Source of the DNA: Desulfuromonadaceae bacterium UBA6124
GTDB taxonomy: Bacteria; Desulfobacterota; Desulfuromonadia; Desulfuromonadales; Trichloromonadaceae
Length of the DNA stretch: 5,468 nt
Direction: 5' to 3'
Assembly (NCBI GenBank): GCA_002423365.1
Contig: DIVU01000388.1
Location: 1 to 5,468 of the forward strand
Positions within the stretch are counted from its first letter, which is position 1. Each line of letters starts with the position of its first letter. The translations under genes and the position numbers were made by a program. The notes under the pieces were generated by a model, which saw only the letters and a list, made by a program, of their open reading frames with translations, did not search any database and was not told the DNA's origin. Shown one piece after another: positions 4,734-5,468 of this stretch.

Positions 4734-5468
4734 TTAACGGATCTTGCCCACCGGCGCCAGGTAAATGGTGAACTCGTCATCGCCGTCGACCCCGAGCAGG
4801 TCGTCGGCCAGTTCCTGATCGTAGGCGGCGATGGCGCAGGTGCCGGCGCCGACGGCCTCGCAGGCGAGATAAAGATTCTGGCAGAGATGTCCGGCGTCGA
4901 GGGCGATAACCTTGTAGGAAGCCTCGCCGTAGCGCCATTCGGTGCGCTCGGGCAGGGCGGTCCAGAAAAAGGTGACGGCTGCGTCCCCGGCGAAACCCTG
5001 CCCGCGGGCGGCGGCGGTAACCCGCGCCGGAAGCTGGTCGGGCGTCTTCTCCGGCAACAGGGCGTGGTCGAGGGGCAGGTAACGGTACAGCCCAGGGGCC
5101 AGTCCCTCGACCCGGAAAATCGCCAGATAGGTTTCAAAGGGGTGGCGGCACCCGGCGGAGGGGACGGTGCGCAAAACCGCCGCCTCGCGCAGCCGGGCGC
5201 GCACCCCCTGGGTGCTCCAGAGGAGAAAGGCCAGCTCCTCCCGGCTGAGCGGTGACGGCAGAAAGCGGCGCCGGCTTTCCCGGCGAGCGATGGCCTCCTG
5301 CAGATCGCAGGGAGGAATCGTCCAGCTCTCCCGACCGGGCAGGGGGATGAGCGTCGCCCCTTCCGGCACCGGCTTCTGCACCGGCGGCGGGGCAATCCCC
5401 CGGGATTGGGCCGTGCCCCGCCAGTCCACCTCCAGGCGGATCCGGTCGGTGAGAAAGTGGCGTCCCGC
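4734..5468 (-). CDS. SagB/ThcOx-type nitroreductase-fold oxidoreductase (5' end beyond right edge)
   Basis: The 244 visible residues match the stand-alone SagB-type dehydrogenase branch of the FMN-dependent nitroreductase superfamily. Visible marks, numbered from the window edge, begin with an APPPVQKP-x-PEGATLIPLP linker (about 26-44). Next comes RRESRRRF (62-69), the Arg-rich FMN-phosphate segment, followed by ELAFLLWSTQGV. PSAGCRHPFETYL (103-115) is the family signature, usually PSAGARHPLE. The C-terminal run ALDAGHLCQNLYLACEAVGAGTCAIAAY ends at E-x-x-IYLAPVGK. SagB proteins oxidise azolines to azoles in peptide natural products, but stand-alone copies without a visible cyclodehydratase, as here, have no assigned substrate. 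A GTG at 5429 could be called as the start, but GGAG abuts it with no spacer. The frame also stays open to the window edge with family-like residues (RHFLTDRIRLEVDW), so the true start is outside. This is the first visible gene of the four-gene minus-strand run. Confidence 0.85.
   Translation of the reverse strand, partial: AGRHFLTDRIRLEVDWRGTAQSRGIAPPPVQKPVPEGATLIPLPGRESWTIPPCDLQEAIARRESRRRFLPSPLSREELAFLLWSTQGVRARLREAAVLRTVPSAGCRHPFETYLAIFRVEGLAPGLYRYLPLDHALLPEKTPDQLPARVTAAARGQGFAGDAAVTFFWTALPERTEWRYGEASYKVIALDAGHLCQNLYLACEAVGAGTCAIAAYDQELADDLLGVDGDDEFTIYLAPVGKIR

Noticed and set aside
4445..5395. Minus-strand frame of 316 codons spanning the nitroreductase and PsiE-like genes
   Set aside because: It runs out of frame through two recognisable genes and gives a Pro/Arg/Ser-rich translation typical of a GC-rich shadow frame.

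Overview
This 5,468-base, GC-rich window is densely coding. It holds eight genes: six complete, plus one cut by each window edge. The gene mix points to a Gram-negative, probably anaerobic or sulfur-metabolising bacterium, most plausibly in the Desulfuromonadales/Geobacter region of the former Deltaproteobacteria. The pointers are a COG2521-type methyltransferase otherwise best known from archaea, a stand-alone SagB-type nitroreductase, a PsiE-family protein, and a persulfide dioxygenase-rhodanese fusion next to a YeeE-type sulfur transporter. This placement is inference from gene content and is only moderately secure.

Left block (1-1676, minus strand): a two-gene sulfur operon. The first gene encodes a metallo-beta-lactamase-fold persulfide dioxygenase fused to two rhodanese domains. 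It starts at a GTG behind a perfect AAGGAGG. Nine bases after its stop comes the start of a YeeE/YedE (thiosulfate/sulfur-species) transporter, which runs off the left edge. Together they fit import and oxidation or detoxification of reduced sulfur species. A sigma70-like promoter and short inverted repeats lie just upstream of the first gene.

Centre (1899-3004, plus strand): a divergent pair. A small YheU/UPF0270-family protein is followed 14 bases later by a class I SAM-dependent methyltransferase with an HDPPR motif. The substrate of the enzyme and the function of the small protein are both unknown, and their close pairing is the most open question in the window.

Right block (3036-5468, minus strand, convergent with the centre pair): a four-gene run. 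In transcription order it holds a SagB/ThcOx-type nitroreductase (its true start lies beyond the right edge), a PsiE-family four-helix membrane protein, a small UPF0158-like protein, and an RluA-family RNA pseudouridine synthase. The synthase start overlaps the preceding stop as GTGA and is followed at once by an 8-bp perfect hairpin.

I see no tRNA, rRNA, CRISPR array, insertion sequence or phage gene. There is no non-coding stretch over 300 bases; the largest gap is the 222-base divergent intergenic region at 1677-1898. The window looks like ordinary chromosome with several poorly characterised conserved families. I did not find a clear new defence or mobile system.
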